Below, one piece after another: positions 1-8,920 of a stretch of DNA of 62,472 nucleotides. The position numbers and the translations under genes are program-made. This stretch comes from Cyanobium sp. FACHB-13342. GTDB taxonomy: Bacteria; Cyanobacteriota; Cyanobacteriia; PCC-6307; Cyanobiaceae. The stretch spans positions 1 to 62,472 of the forward strand of contig NZ_JACJRT010000012.1 in assembly GCF_014697415.1 (NCBI RefSeq). Direction: 5' to 3'. Under the pieces are notes generated by a model. The model did no database searches. It was not told where the DNA came from and saw only the letters and a program-made list of their open reading frames with translations. Position 1 is the stretch's first letter. The number at the start of each line of letters is the position of its first letter.

Positions 1-106
1 GCACACCGAACCAGCCCACGTACAGGCGGTTGTTGGTGGAGGTGACCCACTCGCAGAACTGGTTCCACGCAGAAGCGCCTTGGCGCTGCTGAATAGTGGT
101 TGTCAT
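1..106 (-). CDS. psbA: Photosystem II reaction-centre protein D1, N-terminal fragment
   Basis: The first 35 codons of D1 are read leftward and the gene is cut by the window edge. The translation begins [20 protein letters not shown] and continues [15 protein letters not shown], the conserved D1 N-terminus just before the first transmembrane helix. D1 binds the primary electron-transfer cofactors of PSII in the thylakoid membrane and is rapidly turned over. The ATG is fixed by the conserved MTTT start. Residue 130, which separates low-light (D1:1) from high-light (D1:2) forms, lies outside the window, so the isoform cannot be told. Confidence 0.97.
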   Translation of the reverse strand, partial: MTTTIQQRQGASAWNQFCEWVTSTNNRLYVGWFGV

Positions 107-146
107 GAGAACGAGAGAAGGGTGTTCCAGAGGAACGGGTATGGAG

Positions 147-160
147 GGCGGTAAACCGCC
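147..160 (-). promoter_or_regulatory. Small hairpin in the presumed psbA 5' leader
   Basis: GGCGG-TAAA-CCGCC forms a perfect 5-bp stem about 40 bases upstream of the psbA ATG, followed upstream by a second G/C-rich stretch. psbA leaders in cyanobacteria often hold structures affecting stability and translation, so a role is possible but is inference. I could not identify a convincing -35/-10 pair or a Shine-Dalgarno sequence in the remaining leader up to the next gene. Confidence 0.3.
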
Positions 161-362
161 AGGGCGAAAACCGCCGGACGGAATCCCGTCACACGCAACT
201 GTAACGGAAGATTGCGGCACTGGTGAGAAGGCCGCCACCTGGGCGCCCCAGCGCTGCTGATGACTCCAATAAGCCCTGCTGATGTGTGCCGCGGGGGCGG
301 CAATCCGTAGCCAGGGCCTGCTGCCACTGCTAGGAGTTGCCCAGCACAGGCCTCCTCCCGGC

Positions 363-713
363 ATGGCACTGCCTTCCCCGCTTCACGCCCTGCCCGTCCG
401 TGGCGCCCTGGCGGCCTTGGCCGGCACCGCTCTCCTGATCAGCGGCTGCCAACGGCAACCGTCCGCGGAGGTCCAGCGCCTGCAACAGCGCCAGGAGCAG
501 CTGGAGCTGAAGATCCAGCAGCTGGAGCAAAAGCTCAACGCGGTGAGCCCAGGCAATGGGGCTGACCCCGCCGGCAAGCCTCCGGCCGGAGCGATCAAGT
601 CGCTCACCTACCGCAGCGGCACCGAGGACGATCGGCTACGCATCTACTGGGCCGACGGCAGCAAAACCGACCTGCCCTGCACCAAGGAGCAGTCCACCCT
701 GGTGTGTGGTTGA
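363..713 (+). CDS. Small coiled-coil lipoprotein of unknown function
   Basis: A 116-residue protein. Residues 1-28 form a signal peptide with Arg13, a hydrophobic core and the lipobox LISGC (Cys29 would be lipidated), so it is probably anchored in a membrane facing the periplasm. Residues about 38-65 are rich in Gln, Glu and Leu in heptad-like spacing ([20 protein letters not shown]), a short coiled coil. The C-terminal half has two Cys near the end that could form a disulfide. I chose the ATG giving a normal signal peptide; an in-frame upstream start would add 27 unlikely residues. Function unknown. Confidence 0.75.
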   Translation: MALPSPLHALPVRGALAALAGTALLISGCQRQPSAEVQRLQQRQEQLELKIQQLEQKLNAVSPGNGADPAGKPPAGAIKSLTYRSGTEDDRLRIYWADGSKTDLPCTKEQSTLVCG

Positions 714-774
714 GGCCCCTTGACAGGGCCATGGGCCAGGGTTGAGCTGGTTGAACGCTTTGCCTTTGCGACCC

Positions 775-1179
775 ATGCCCAGCCGTTTGGCTTCTGCAGC
801 TGCGGCTGCCCTTTGCTCGGGGCTGCTGGCCGGAACGGCGACCGGTGGCATCACCCTGCTGGCGCCCCAGGCAGGCCTGGCCCAGGAGGCTCCGGTGCCC
901 TTCAGCGCCGTTCGGGCCCTCAACCTGGCGCGCAACACCGCCATCCAAACCAACGGCGGCCTGGCGGTCTACCGCCCAGCCCAGTGCATGTACGAAACCG
1001 CCAACGCGGGGAACCAGTGCCTGATCAGTTCCACCAGTGACGGCTATGAGTTCCGCTTCCTCGGTGGGGCACCGGGTTGGCAGCAACTCAACCTGGCCCC
1101 CACGGTGGAGACCGAGATCCGCATTTCCAGCGATGGGCGCACCGTGCTGGGCGTCGACTACAACGGCGCGCCCCGCTGA
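775..1179 (+). CDS. Exported protein of unknown function
   Basis: A 134-residue protein. An N-terminal signal peptide with an Ala/Leu-rich core ends near GLAQEAP, predicting export. The mature part (about 95 residues) has two Cys that may pair (AQCMYE and NQCLIS) and no motif I recognise; it looks like a small beta-rich domain. A TTG 33 bases upstream is also in frame, but the ATG gives a cleaner signal peptide. Its last 22 bases overlap the 3' end of the convergent aspartoacylase gene. Confidence 0.65.
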   Translation: MPSRLASAAAAALCSGLLAGTATGGITLLAPQAGLAQEAPVPFSAVRALNLARNTAIQTNGGLAVYRPAQCMYETANAGNQCLISSTSDGYEFRFLGGAPGWQQLNLAPTVETEIRISSDGRTVLGVDYNGAPR

Positions 1180-2123
1180 GCCAACTGGGAGGCCAGCTCG
1201 GTGAGGGCCTGGAGCCACCCGGGAGACACCGGCCAGCTTTCCCGCCGGGTGAGGCTCAGGGCAATGCCCTTCTCCCCATAGGCGGCTTCGTTGACAAACA
1301 CGGGCCAGACCGGCTGATCCTCCAGCCCCGGCGGTGGAACGAAGCCGATGGGTTCCCCCCCAGGCCCGGTGAACACGGGATCACCGGGCTGCAGCGGCCA
1401 CCAGTCCCGATGCTGCAGCGCCGGGTGCAGACAGGCCGCCGGGGTTCCATCGGGGCGACGGGGCAGGTCGAGGCTGCAGAGATGGCGGTGCACCAGCAGC
1501 TGGGGGGGCAGGCGCAGGTCTCGGGCCTGGGCGGCGGCCAGCACCTCGAGCGCGGCCTCCACCGCCAGCTGGGTCTGGCGGCAGATCTGGGCCGTGATCA
1601 CCCCCTGGGGAACGGGCCCCACCTCAATCACCAGTCCGCAGGGCCAGCGCTCCACCAAAAATCCGGTCTGGGCGGTGTCGGCCTCGTGCAGATAGATGGG
1701 CAGGCCCAGCCGCGCCTGCAGGCCTGCCGCCAGGGCCAGATCGGTCGGCCGCCGGCCGTAGATCACCAGGGAATTGCCCATGGCGCTGGTGGTGCTGTGC
1801 AGATCCAGCGCCACCAGGCACGGGACATCGGCCTCGGGGCCATGGCGGGCCACCAGCTCCCGGGCGCGCTGCAGATCCGGCCCCGCCAAGGAGGGGTCGG
1901 CCAGGAGGGCGGGGTCAAAACAGCGGTTGAGATCCCGCTCGAGGTAACGGCGGTTCTGGGCGTGGGCGGCCGGGTTGCCCACCACCAGCTCCAGATCCAG
2001 GCCGCAGCTGGCCAGGGCCCCTGGATGGCGACACCAGTGGTCCAGCAGCCAGGGGGCATTGCGCTCGTTGCCGTGGGTCCCAGCCACCACGAGCACCCTG
2101 GCTGGCGCAGGATTCGAACGCAT
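1158..2123 (-). CDS. Aspartoacylase / succinylglutamate desuccinylase family deacylase
   Basis: A 321-residue zinc amidohydrolase of the AspA/AstE branch of the M14 family. The zinc motif GTHGNE sits at about residues 15-20; the RNRR-type substrate segment appears as QNRRYLERDLNR; the third zinc ligand region is DLHST; a Glu in VIEVGP is in the catalytic position. Characterised relatives split N-acetylaspartate or related N-acyl amino acids; the true substrate here is not shown. The ATG directly precedes the first beta strand (RVLVVAGTHGNE), as in relatives. It converges on the upstream secreted protein and is divergent from the GST-like gene. Confidence 0.88.
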   Translation of the reverse strand: MRSNPAPARVLVVAGTHGNERNAPWLLDHWCRHPGALASCGLDLELVVGNPAAHAQNRRYLERDLNRCFDPALLADPSLAGPDLQRARELVARHGPEADVPCLVALDLHSTTSAMGNSLVIYGRRPTDLALAAGLQARLGLPIYLHEADTAQTGFLVERWPCGLVIEVGPVPQGVITAQICRQTQLAVEAALEVLAAAQARDLRLPPQLLVHRHLCSLDLPRRPDGTPAACLHPALQHRDWWPLQPGDPVFTGPGGEPIGFVPPPGLEDQPVWPVFVNEAAYGEKGIALSLTRRESWPVSPGWLQALTELASQLAQRGAPL

Positions 2124-2201
2124 CAGCGGGAAGGTCGCCGGCAGGCGCTGGATTTCAAGCCCAGCCTGACGCAGATTCAGACCCTTGCCGCCTCCCCATC
2201 C

Positions 2202-3206
2202 ATGGCCCCACCCGCTCCGCTGGTGCGCACCGCCCGCTCCCTGTGGCACTGGCAATGGCAGCAACTGATGGGGGGTCTGGGGCCGGCCGATGCCGACGGC
2301 AACTACCGCCGGCCCGCGGGGGCCTTCACCGCCCTGCCCCCCCTGCCCAGTGATGCCACCGCAGCCGATGGCCACGTGCTGATCGTGGGGCGCAGCTGCC
2401 CCTGGGCCCATCGGGCCTGGCTGGTGTGGAGCCTGCGGGGCCTGGGGGCCAGCATCACCCTGGTGGTGGTGGACCCGGACCCGGCCGAGGGGCGCTGGCG
2501 CTTTGCCGAGGCCTTCGACGGCTGCCACACCTTGATCGAGCTCTACCGGCGCTCGGGTGCCGATGCGGGGCAGCGGGCCACGGTGCCGGCCCTCTATTCC
2601 CGCCGCGAACGGCGCATCCTGGTAGGCGAGAGCGCCCGCCTGATCGAACTGCTCAACCGCTGGCCCTGCCCCGACGCCCCCAATCTGGAACCGGCCCCCC
2701 AGCAGGCGGCCACCGACCACTGGCGAGACCGGCTGCAGGGCAGCGTCAACGATGGGGTTTACCGCTGCGGCTTTGCCCGCACCCAGGCGGCCTACGACCG
2801 GGCCGAAGCCGCGCTGTTTGCGGCGCTGGGGGACGCCAACCAGGCCCTGGCGGACGCGCCCTGGCTGAGCGGCCCCCGGCTGAGCCTGGCGGACGTGGTG
2901 CTGTTCCCCACCCTGATCCGGCTGGAGCTGGTGTACGCCCCCCTGTTCGGCTGCAGCCGCCTGCCCCTGTGGCAACTGCCGGCCCTGTGGCACTGGCGAC
3001 GCCGCTTCCACGCCCTGCCGGGGGTGGCGGCCACCTGCTGGCCGGAGGCCTGGCGCCGGGACTACTTCGGCGCCCTCTTCCCCCTCCATCCCTCGGGAAT
3101 CGTTCCAGCGGGACCGCCCCTCGCCACACTGGTGGAAGGTCCACCCGCTCTGGGAGGGCCCGGGGAGACCCAACCGATGCGTGATCCGGGAAACGACCAT
3201 GGCTGA
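2202..3206 (+). CDS. Glutathionyl-hydroquinone reductase-like protein (Xi-class GST)
   Basis: A 334-residue cytosolic protein. The catalytic motif CPWAHR at about residues 66-71 is the signature of Xi-class glutathione transferases, which use that Cys to reduce glutathionyl-hydroquinones. The thioredoxin-fold half is followed by an all-alpha GST C-terminal domain with the conserved LSLADVVLFPTLIRLELVY segment. About 35 residues at the C-terminus are Pro/Gly-rich and look unstructured. The gene overlaps the next by 8 bases, suggesting translational coupling. Substrate is inferred from family only. Confidence 0.85.
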   Translation: MAPPAPLVRTARSLWHWQWQQLMGGLGPADADGNYRRPAGAFTALPPLPSDATAADGHVLIVGRSCPWAHRAWLVWSLRGLGASITLVVVDPDPAEGRWRFAEAFDGCHTLIELYRRSGADAGQRATVPALYSRRERRILVGESARLIELLNRWPCPDAPNLEPAPQQAATDHWRDRLQGSVNDGVYRCGFARTQAAYDRAEAALFAALGDANQALADAPWLSGPRLSLADVVLFPTLIRLELVYAPLFGCSRLPLWQLPALWHWRRRFHALPGVAATCWPEAWRRDYFGALFPLHPSGIVPAGPPLATLVEGPPALGGPGETQPMRDPGNDHG

Positions 3207-3840
3207 TCCCGTGTTTGAAGGGGTCTACGGGCCCTTCACGATTGATGCCACCGACCGGCGCGAGGTGCTCGGCTACCGCCTGGCCCTCACCGCCGTGGCC
3301 GCGGGGCAGGCGGGCCTGCTGCTGCAATGGCGCCAGTTCGGCCCAGGCCAGCTCTGGCCCTGGATGGTGGTGATGGCGGTGGGTCTGGGCCTGGCCCTGC
3401 GCTGGATTCACATCTACCTCGTGCCCCTGCACCGGGCCCTGCAGCTCTTCTGGCTGCTGGGCTGCGCCGGCGCCCTGGTGCTGGCGGCCCGCAGCGGCCC
3501 TGGGGGCATGGTGGCGGCCCTCACCAACCAGCCCCTCTGGATCCTGGCCATCGGCCCCTTCTTCGCCGCCCTGGCGGGGGTGGGCTTCAAGGAGTTCTTC
3601 TGCTTTCGCCGTCCCGAAGCGATCGGGGTGACGCTGCTGCTGCCGATCGCCCTGCTCGGCCACCTGGGTGGCCTGCTGGGCGGCTCGGCCACCGCCACCT
3701 TGCTGGCCCTCGAGAGCGCCCTGCTGCTGGTGCTGTGCCTGCGCAAGTTCCCCATGCCCGCCGCCGCCGATGTGGGAGACAAAAGCGTCTTCGCCTACCT
3801 CAAGGCCCAGGCAGCCAGCAGCTCGGGAGCCGCGCCTTGA
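3199..3840 (+). CDS. DUF2301 integral membrane protein
   Basis: A 213-residue protein with about six hydrophobic segments, opening MADPVFEGVYGPFTIDATDR, typical of the cyanobacterial DUF2301 family. The central segment GFKEFFCFRRPE between helices is the family's most conserved part. Function is unknown. The ATG lies inside the end of the GST-like gene (8-base overlap), and the stop overlaps the TTG start of the ABC-F gene (TTGA), so the three are probably one transcript. Confidence 0.85.
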   Translation: MADPVFEGVYGPFTIDATDRREVLGYRLALTAVAAGQAGLLLQWRQFGPGQLWPWMVVMAVGLGLALRWIHIYLVPLHRALQLFWLLGCAGALVLAARSGPGGMVAALTNQPLWILAIGPFFAALAGVGFKEFFCFRRPEAIGVTLLLPIALLGHLGGLLGGSATATLLALESALLLVLCLRKFPMPAAADVGDKSVFAYLKAQAASSSGAAP

Positions 3841-5753
3841 GCCTGATCAGCCTGGTGGAAGGCGGCAAGGACTTCGGCATCCGCACCCTGTTTGAGGGCC
3901 TCACCCTGCACGTGGGCGAGGGGGAGCGGCTGGGGCTGATCGGCCCCAACGGAGCGGGCAAGAGCACCCTGCTGAAGGTGCTGGCCGGGCACGAGCCCCT
4001 GGGCAGCGGCCAGCGGCGCTGCGCCCCCCGCACCCGGGTGGTGCTGGTGGAGCAGGAGCCCGAACTCGACCCCGACCACACGGTACTGGAGCAGGTCTTC
4101 GCCGGCAGCGGGGAAAAGATGGCGCTGCTGCGCCAGCACACGGCCCTGAGCCAGGCGGTGGCGGATGCACCCGACAACGCCACCACCCTGGCCCGGCTCA
4201 GCGACCTGCACGGGCGCATGGACCAGCTCAACGCCTGGGGGCTCGAACAGCAGTGCCGCGAGGTGCTCGAACGGCTCGGCATCGCCGAAACCGACCGCAA
4301 GGTGGGCGACCTCTCGGGCGGATACCGCAAACGGGTGGCCCTTGCCGCAGCGCTGGTGGCCGAGCCGGATGTGCTGTTGCTGGATGAGCCCACCAACCAC
4401 CTCGATGCCAATGGGGTGGAGTGGCTGCAGAGCTATCTCGACCGCTTCCCGGGTGCCCTAGTGCTGGTGACCCACGACCGCTACGTGCTGGATCGGGTGA
4501 CCCGGCGGATTGTGGAGGTGGATCGGGGCCTGGCCCGCAGCTACGCCGGCAACTACGCCACCTACCTCACCCATAAGGCCGAGGAGGAGGCCTCGGAAGC
4601 CGCCTCGGCCGCCAAGTTCAAGGGCACCCTGCGGCGGGAACTGGCCTGGCTGCGGCAGGGCCCCAAGGCGCGCAGCACCAAACAGAAAGCCCGCATCCAG
4701 CGGATCGAGGCGATGCGGGAAGCCCCCCAGCGCCAGAGCCGCGGCCAGGTGAGCCTGGCCACCAGCAGCCGGCGGCTGGGCAAACGGGCCATCACGGCCG
4801 AAGCGCTGGGGGTGAATGCGGGCGAAGGCCCCGAAGCGCGGCCCCTGCTGCGCCAATTCAGCTACGACTTCAGCCCGGAAGACCGGATCGGCATCATCGG
4901 GCCCAACGGTGTGGGCAAGTCGAGCCTGCTGGAGGTGATCGCAGGGCGGCGCCAGCCCAGCAGCGGCAGCCTGGAGTTGGGGGCCACCGTCAAGCTGGCC
5001 TACTTCGACCAGCACAGCGACGTGCTGCTCAAGCCCGACCAGAAGGTGCTGGAGGTGGTGCAGGCCGCCGCCAGTCGGGTGTCGGTGGATGGCGAGGAGC
5101 TGAGCGCTTCCCAGCTGCTGGAGCGCTTCCTCTTCCCCCCCGCCCAACAGCACCAGCCAGTGGCCAAGCTCTCTGGCGGTGAGCGGCGGCGGCTGCACCT
5201 CTGCCGGCTGCTGATCGAGGCGCCGAATGTGCTGCTGCTCGATGAGCCCACCAACGACCTGGACGTCCAGACCCTGAGCGTGCTCGAAGACTTCCTGGAA
5301 GACTTCCGCGGCTGCGTGGTGGTGGTCTCCCACGACCGCTACTTCCTCGACCGCACCGTGGATCGGCTGTTCTGCTTCGAGAACGGCGAGCTGCAGCGCT
5401 TTGAGGGCAACTACAGCGCCTACCTGGAGACCAGCGCCGCCCGCCTGGAGGCCGCCCGGCTGGCCTGCAGTGCGGCCCAACCCGCCCAACCTGCCCAAGC
5501 GGCCCGAGCCCCCAGCCGCGGCGAACGTCCGGCATTGCGGCGACGCAGTTTCAAGGAGAACCGCGAACTGGCCGATCTCGAAACCCAGCTGCCGCTGTGG
5601 GAGGAGCAGCGCCGCCAGCTGGAGCTGGCCCTCGGTGCAGGCGGCAGCGACTACGCCGCTTTAGAAGCCCTCACCCAGCAGCTGGCGGAGTTGAGCGAGC
5701 AGATCCACGCCGGCGAGGAACGGTGGCTGGCCCTGAGCGAACTAGCGGGTTGA
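3837..5753 (+). CDS. ABC-F family ATPase (Uup-like)
   Basis: A 638-residue soluble protein with two ABC domains and no membrane segment. Domain 1 has Walker A GPNGAGKST, signature LSGGYRKR and Walker B LLLDEPTNHLD; domain 2 has GPNGVGKSS, LSGGERRR and LLLDEPTNDLD. A charged linker separates them, and the last about 90 residues are a Glu/Gln/Leu-rich coiled coil, a feature of Uup and some EttA-like proteins. ABC-F proteins act on ribosomes or nucleic acids, not in transport. The start is a TTG overlapping the DUF2301 stop by four bases. The last 12 bases overlap the convergent neighbour. Confidence 0.93.
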   Translation: MSLISLVEGGKDFGIRTLFEGLTLHVGEGERLGLIGPNGAGKSTLLKVLAGHEPLGSGQRRCAPRTRVVLVEQEPELDPDHTVLEQVFAGSGEKMALLRQHTALSQAVADAPDNATTLARLSDLHGRMDQLNAWGLEQQCREVLERLGIAETDRKVGDLSGGYRKRVALAAALVAEPDVLLLDEPTNHLDANGVEWLQSYLDRFPGALVLVTHDRYVLDRVTRRIVEVDRGLARSYAGNYATYLTHKAEEEASEAASAAKFKGTLRRELAWLRQGPKARSTKQKARIQRIEAMREAPQRQSRGQVSLATSSRRLGKRAITAEALGVNAGEGPEARPLLRQFSYDFSPEDRIGIIGPNGVGKSSLLEVIAGRRQPSSGSLELGATVKLAYFDQHSDVLLKPDQKVLEVVQAAASRVSVDGEELSASQLLERFLFPPAQQHQPVAKLSGGERRRLHLCRLLIEAPNVLLLDEPTNDLDVQTLSVLEDFLEDFRGCVVVVSHDRYFLDRTVDRLFCFENGELQRFEGNYSAYLETSAARLEAARLACSAAQPAQPAQAARAPSRGERPALRRRSFKENRELADLETQLPLWEEQRRQLELALGAGGSDYAALEALTQQLAELSEQIHAGEERWLALSELAG

Positions 5754-6242
5754 GGGTGCGGCGATCCCCGCGGCCGAGCGGCGGCGGCGGTGGGGGTGGG
5801 CCATCTCCAGGGGGGCTCCAGCCGTCGCACCCTGCCGGGGCGGCAGTCCACACACCGGACCCGCCGGTTCTGGCAGCAACCAGGGCTGCTGCCGCACCCT
5901 GGCCCCCTGGGCCTCCGCCTCCTTCATCGCGGTGGGCTTGTAGTCATCCGCCGCCCGATGGGCCGCCATCTGGTCGCCCATGCGGCGCAGGTAGAGGTCT
6001 TGGCACCAGGTGATCTGGCAATGCTCATAGGCCTCGCAGGCGGCCTGGAGGGACGGGAACCGCTGGCTGACCAAACCACTGGGCGCGCATTGTTTCCAAT
6101 CCAACACATCGTCGAAGTTCAGATCGCGGCGCCACTGGCGCTGCTCCGACAGATAGCAGTGCTCCTCCGGACCGTTGATCCAGAACAGGCGGCCGTTCTC
6201 GTCCATGAAGTGGCGGCCCCGCCGCTGCTTGATGCGTGCCAT
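5742..6242 (-). CDS. Conserved-looking hypothetical protein
   Basis: A 166-residue, highly charged soluble protein. Residues 1-110 look folded (MARIKQRRGRHFMDENGR, then WINGPEEHCYLSEQ, a W/C-containing helix and LYLRRMGDQMAAH), while the last 50 are Pro/Arg-rich and low complexity. I do not recognise a domain. The ATG chosen gives a basic N-terminus; an ATG 12 codons further in is possible. It is divergent from cp12 with a 141-base spacer that should hold both promoters. Confidence 0.6.
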   Translation of the reverse strand: MARIKQRRGRHFMDENGRLFWINGPEEHCYLSEQRQWRRDLNFDDVLDWKQCAPSGLVSQRFPSLQAACEAYEHCQITWCQDLYLRRMGDQMAAHRAADDYKPTAMKEAEAQGARVRQQPWLLPEPAGPVCGLPPRQGATAGAPLEMAHPHRRRRSAAGIAAPSTR

Positions 6243-6383
6243 GGAGGTGCCCCTGCAATGCGCTTGTCCTGCTGTTAGCCACGGCAGCGCCGATCGGCAG
6301 CAGGCCACAGAAAGGCGAAAGGTCAGCCGGCACCCGTAAGGTGGGGCGCGGTGAACTCCGGCTCTAGCCAGCCGGTATCCGAA

Positions 6384-6602
6384 ATGAAAAGCATCGACGA
6401 GCACATCCAGAAGGACCAGAGCGAGATCGAGGCCGCCCGGGCCGCCGGCGATCTCGCCAAGGTTCGCCACCTGGAAGAGGAGCTGCAGGGGCTCCAGGAG
6501 TTCAAGGAACACCATCCTGAGGACAGCCACGACCCCACCCCCCTCGAGGTGTTCTGCGACCTGAACCCCTCGGCTCCCGAGTGCCGCGTCTACGACGACT
6601 GA
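6384..6602 (+). CDS. cp12: CP12, redox regulator of the Calvin cycle
   Basis: A 72-residue intrinsically disordered protein. CP12 scaffolds GAPDH and phosphoribulokinase into an inactive complex in the dark, controlled by thioredoxin. The C-terminal signature VFCDLNPSAPECRVYDD holds the GAPDH-binding Cys pair and its terminal acidic tail. The N-terminal Cys pair found in plant and many cyanobacterial CP12s is absent; only two Cys exist. The central segment HLEEELQGLQEFKEHHPED replaces the usual AWDxVEEL core form. MKSIDEHIQKD is the normal start; a GTG 33 bases upstream is less likely. Confidence 0.95.
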   Translation: MKSIDEHIQKDQSEIEAARAAGDLAKVRHLEEELQGLQEFKEHHPEDSHDPTPLEVFCDLNPSAPECRVYDD

Positions 6603-6623
6603 AATTCCCGGGGACCTGGGCCT

Positions 6624-7628
6624 TTAGGCAATGCCGAGCTGCTGCCACACCGCGGCCAGCAGCTCCGGCAAATTCTTTGAAGCGGCCGCGGAAATCGCCA
6701 GAACGGGCTGTTCCCCCTGGGACTTCACCTGTTGGCGCACCATCTCCAGCGCGGTCTCCAGGGCTGCGGGGTCGAGCAGTTCGATCTTGTTGAGCACCAC
6801 CAGCCGCGGCCGCTGATCGAGGCCATGACCGTAGGCCGTGAGCTCCCGCTGCACCACCTCAAGATCGGCCAGCACGTCCTCGGCGCTGGCATCAATCAGG
6901 TGGATCAACAGGCGGGTGCGCTCGATGTGGCGCAGGAAATCGTGGCCGAGTCCAGCCCCCTGGGCCGCCCCGGCAATCAAACCGGGAATGTCGGCAAACA
7001 CGGTGCCATCGCCACTGGGCCGGCGCACCACGCCGAGGTTGGGCACCAGGGTGGTGAAGGGGTAATCGGCGATCTTGGGCCGGGCGGCTGAGAGCACCGA
7101 AATCAACGTGCTCTTGCCAGCGTTGGGCAGGCCGATGATGCCCACCTCGGCCAGCAGTTTGAGCTCGAGCTGCAGCAGCCACTCCTCACCCTCCTTGCCC
7201 TCGGTGCACTTCTCCGGCGCCCGGTTGCGGTTGCTGAGGTAGTGGGCGTTGCCGAGGCCGCCGCGGCCACCAAGGGCCACCAGGAGCTCATCCCCAGGGG
7301 CCGTGAGGTCGCCCAGCAGGATCGTGGTGCGGGCGTCCCGGACCTCCGTGCCGCAGGGCACCTTGATCACCAGGTGATCGCCGCTGGCGCCGGTGCAGCG
7401 GTTGGGACCGCCCCGCCGGCCCTCCACCGCCGCAAACAGGCGCTTGTATTTGAAGTCCAGCAGGGTCTGAAGGTTGGCATCCGCCACCAGCAGCACGTCG
7501 CCGCCGCGGCCGCCATCGCCGCCGGAAGGCCCCCCAGCCGGCACATATTTCTCGCGGCGGAAAGCCACGATCCCGTCACCGCCACGGCCGGCCTTGACGG
7601 CGATGCGGGCCTGATCAATGAATTGCAT
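6624..7628 (-). CDS. obg: GTPase Obg/CgtA
   Basis: A 334-residue ribosome-associated GTPase. Residues 1-157 form the glycine-rich Obg fold ([17 protein letters not shown], then repeated GG motifs), and residues about 158-334 form the G domain with G1 [10 protein letters not shown]3 DIPG and G4 NKIE. The C-terminal OCT domain of some Firmicute Obg proteins is missing, normal for cyanobacteria. It acts in late assembly of the 50S subunit and in stress control. The stop lies 22 bases from the convergent cp12 stop. Confidence 0.96.
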   Translation of the reverse strand: MQFIDQARIAVKAGRGGDGIVAFRREKYVPAGGPSGGDGGRGGDVLLVADANLQTLLDFKYKRLFAAVEGRRGGPNRCTGASGDHLVIKVPCGTEVRDARTTILLGDLTAPGDELLVALGGRGGLGNAHYLSNRNRAPEKCTEGKEGEEWLLQLELKLLAEVGIIGLPNAGKSTLISVLSAARPKIADYPFTTLVPNLGVVRRPSGDGTVFADIPGLIAGAAQGAGLGHDFLRHIERTRLLIHLIDASAEDVLADLEVVQRELTAYGHGLDQRPRLVVLNKIELLDPAALETALEMVRQQVKSQGEQPVLAISAAASKNLPELLAAVWQQLGIA

Positions 7629-7666
7629 TGGGACAAACCTAGGATCGCGCCGTCTGAAGGCCCGTC

Positions 7667-8890
7667 TTGGCAGAGGTTCGCTTCCAGCAGGTCAGCAAGA
7701 CCTACCCACCCCGCAGGGGTAGCGATCCGGTGGAGGTGCTGCAGCAGCTGGATCTGCAGATCCAGGACGGAGAATTCCTGGTGCTGGTGGGACCATCGGG
7801 CTGCGGCAAGAGCACCCTGCTGCGGCTGCTGGCGGGCCTGGAACAGCCCAGCGGGGGGGAGATCTACGTCGGCAACCGGCCCGTGAGCCAGCTGCGCCCG
7901 GCCCAGCGGGATGTGGCCATGGTGTTCCAGAGCTACGCGCTCTACCCCCACCTCACGGTGGCGGGCAACATCGGGTTCGGCCTGCGCCGCAGCCGCAACC
8001 GCTCGGCCCTGCAGCAGCTGCAGGACAGCCTCCACCTGGCCAGCCGGCGGCTGCCCAGGCCCCTGCAGGTGCGCTCGCCGCGGGAGGAGCGCATCGCCAC
8101 CCGGATTGCCGAGGTGGCCGAAACCCTGGAACTCGATCACCTGCTGGACCGGCTGCCAAAGGAGCTCTCCGGCGGCCAGAAGCAGCGGGTGGCTCTGGGC
8201 CGGGCCATCGCCCGGGCACCGGCGGTGTTCCTGATGGATGAACCCCTCAGCAACCTCGACGCCAAGCTGCGCACCGGCACCCGCACCCAGATCGTGGAGT
8301 TGCAGCGGCGGTTGGGCACCACCACCCTCTACGTCACCCACGACCAGGTGGAGGCGATGACCATGGGGCACCGCATCGCCGTGCTCAACGCCGGCCGGCT
8401 GCAGCAGCTGGGCACGCCGATGGAGCTCTACCAGTGGCCCGCCAACCTGTTCGTGGCCCAGTTCATCGGCAGCCCGCCCATGAACCTGCTGCCGGTGCAG
8501 GTGCTCGGAGCCGGCCAACTGCAACTGGGCAGCCGCCGGCTCACGGTGGAGGGTGCCCTGGCCGAGGGGCTGGCCGCGCGCACGGGACAGGACCTCACCG
8601 GAGGCCTGCGGGCCGAGCACTTCCGCCTGGCCCCAGCCACCAACCGCAACCTGCAGGCCGAGGTGAGCCACAGCGAGGCCCTGGGCAACGAACAGCTGCT
8701 CACCTGCCGGCTGGAGGAGGGCGGTCACCTGGTGCAGGTGCGCGTCGGCCCGGAAGAGGCCCTGCCGCCCGGATCCACGGTGCACCTGGATGTCGATCCC
8801 CGCGGCTGGCGCCTGTTTGACGGGGCCGGCGAGGCCCTGCCCCTGCCCCCCGCCACCGCTGGCCAGGGCCCCCTGCTGCCTCGGCTCTGA
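7667..8890 (+). CDS. ABC transporter ATPase, MalK/UgpC/GgtA type
   Basis: A 407-residue ATP-binding subunit for carbohydrate importers. It has Walker [11 protein letters not shown]-loop [12 protein letters not shown], signature LSGGQKQR, Walker B FLMDEP and switch His (VTHD). The C-terminal about 150 residues form an OB-fold regulatory domain ([19 protein letters not shown]) as in MalK. A longer-than-usual helical-domain insertion follows the Q-loop (about residues 110-145). Relatives serve glucosylglycerol, sucrose or trehalose uptake in cyanobacteria, but no permease or binding-protein gene lies nearby, so the substrate is open. TTG start, divergent from obg with a 38-base gap. Confidence 0.88.
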   Translation: MAEVRFQQVSKTYPPRRGSDPVEVLQQLDLQIQDGEFLVLVGPSGCGKSTLLRLLAGLEQPSGGEIYVGNRPVSQLRPAQRDVAMVFQSYALYPHLTVAGNIGFGLRRSRNRSALQQLQDSLHLASRRLPRPLQVRSPREERIATRIAEVAETLELDHLLDRLPKELSGGQKQRVALGRAIARAPAVFLMDEPLSNLDAKLRTGTRTQIVELQRRLGTTTLYVTHDQVEAMTMGHRIAVLNAGRLQQLGTPMELYQWPANLFVAQFIGSPPMNLLPVQVLGAGQLQLGSRRLTVEGALAEGLAARTGQDLTGGLRAEHFRLAPATNRNLQAEVSHSEALGNEQLLTCRLEEGGHLVQVRVGPEEALPPGSTVHLDVDPRGWRLFDGAGEALPLPPATAGQGPLLPRL

Positions 8891-8920
8891 TGGCGTGGGC
8901 AGGGAGTGGGCTCGGCTGGC

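Noticed and set aside
103-369. Leftward 88-residue frame upstream of psbA
   Set aside because: It covers the psbA leader and shows no protein-like features; its start lies within another gene.
2746-3663. Leftward frame of 305 codons over the GST and DUF2301 genes
   Set aside because: It is antisense to two recognised proteins and has low-complexity product.
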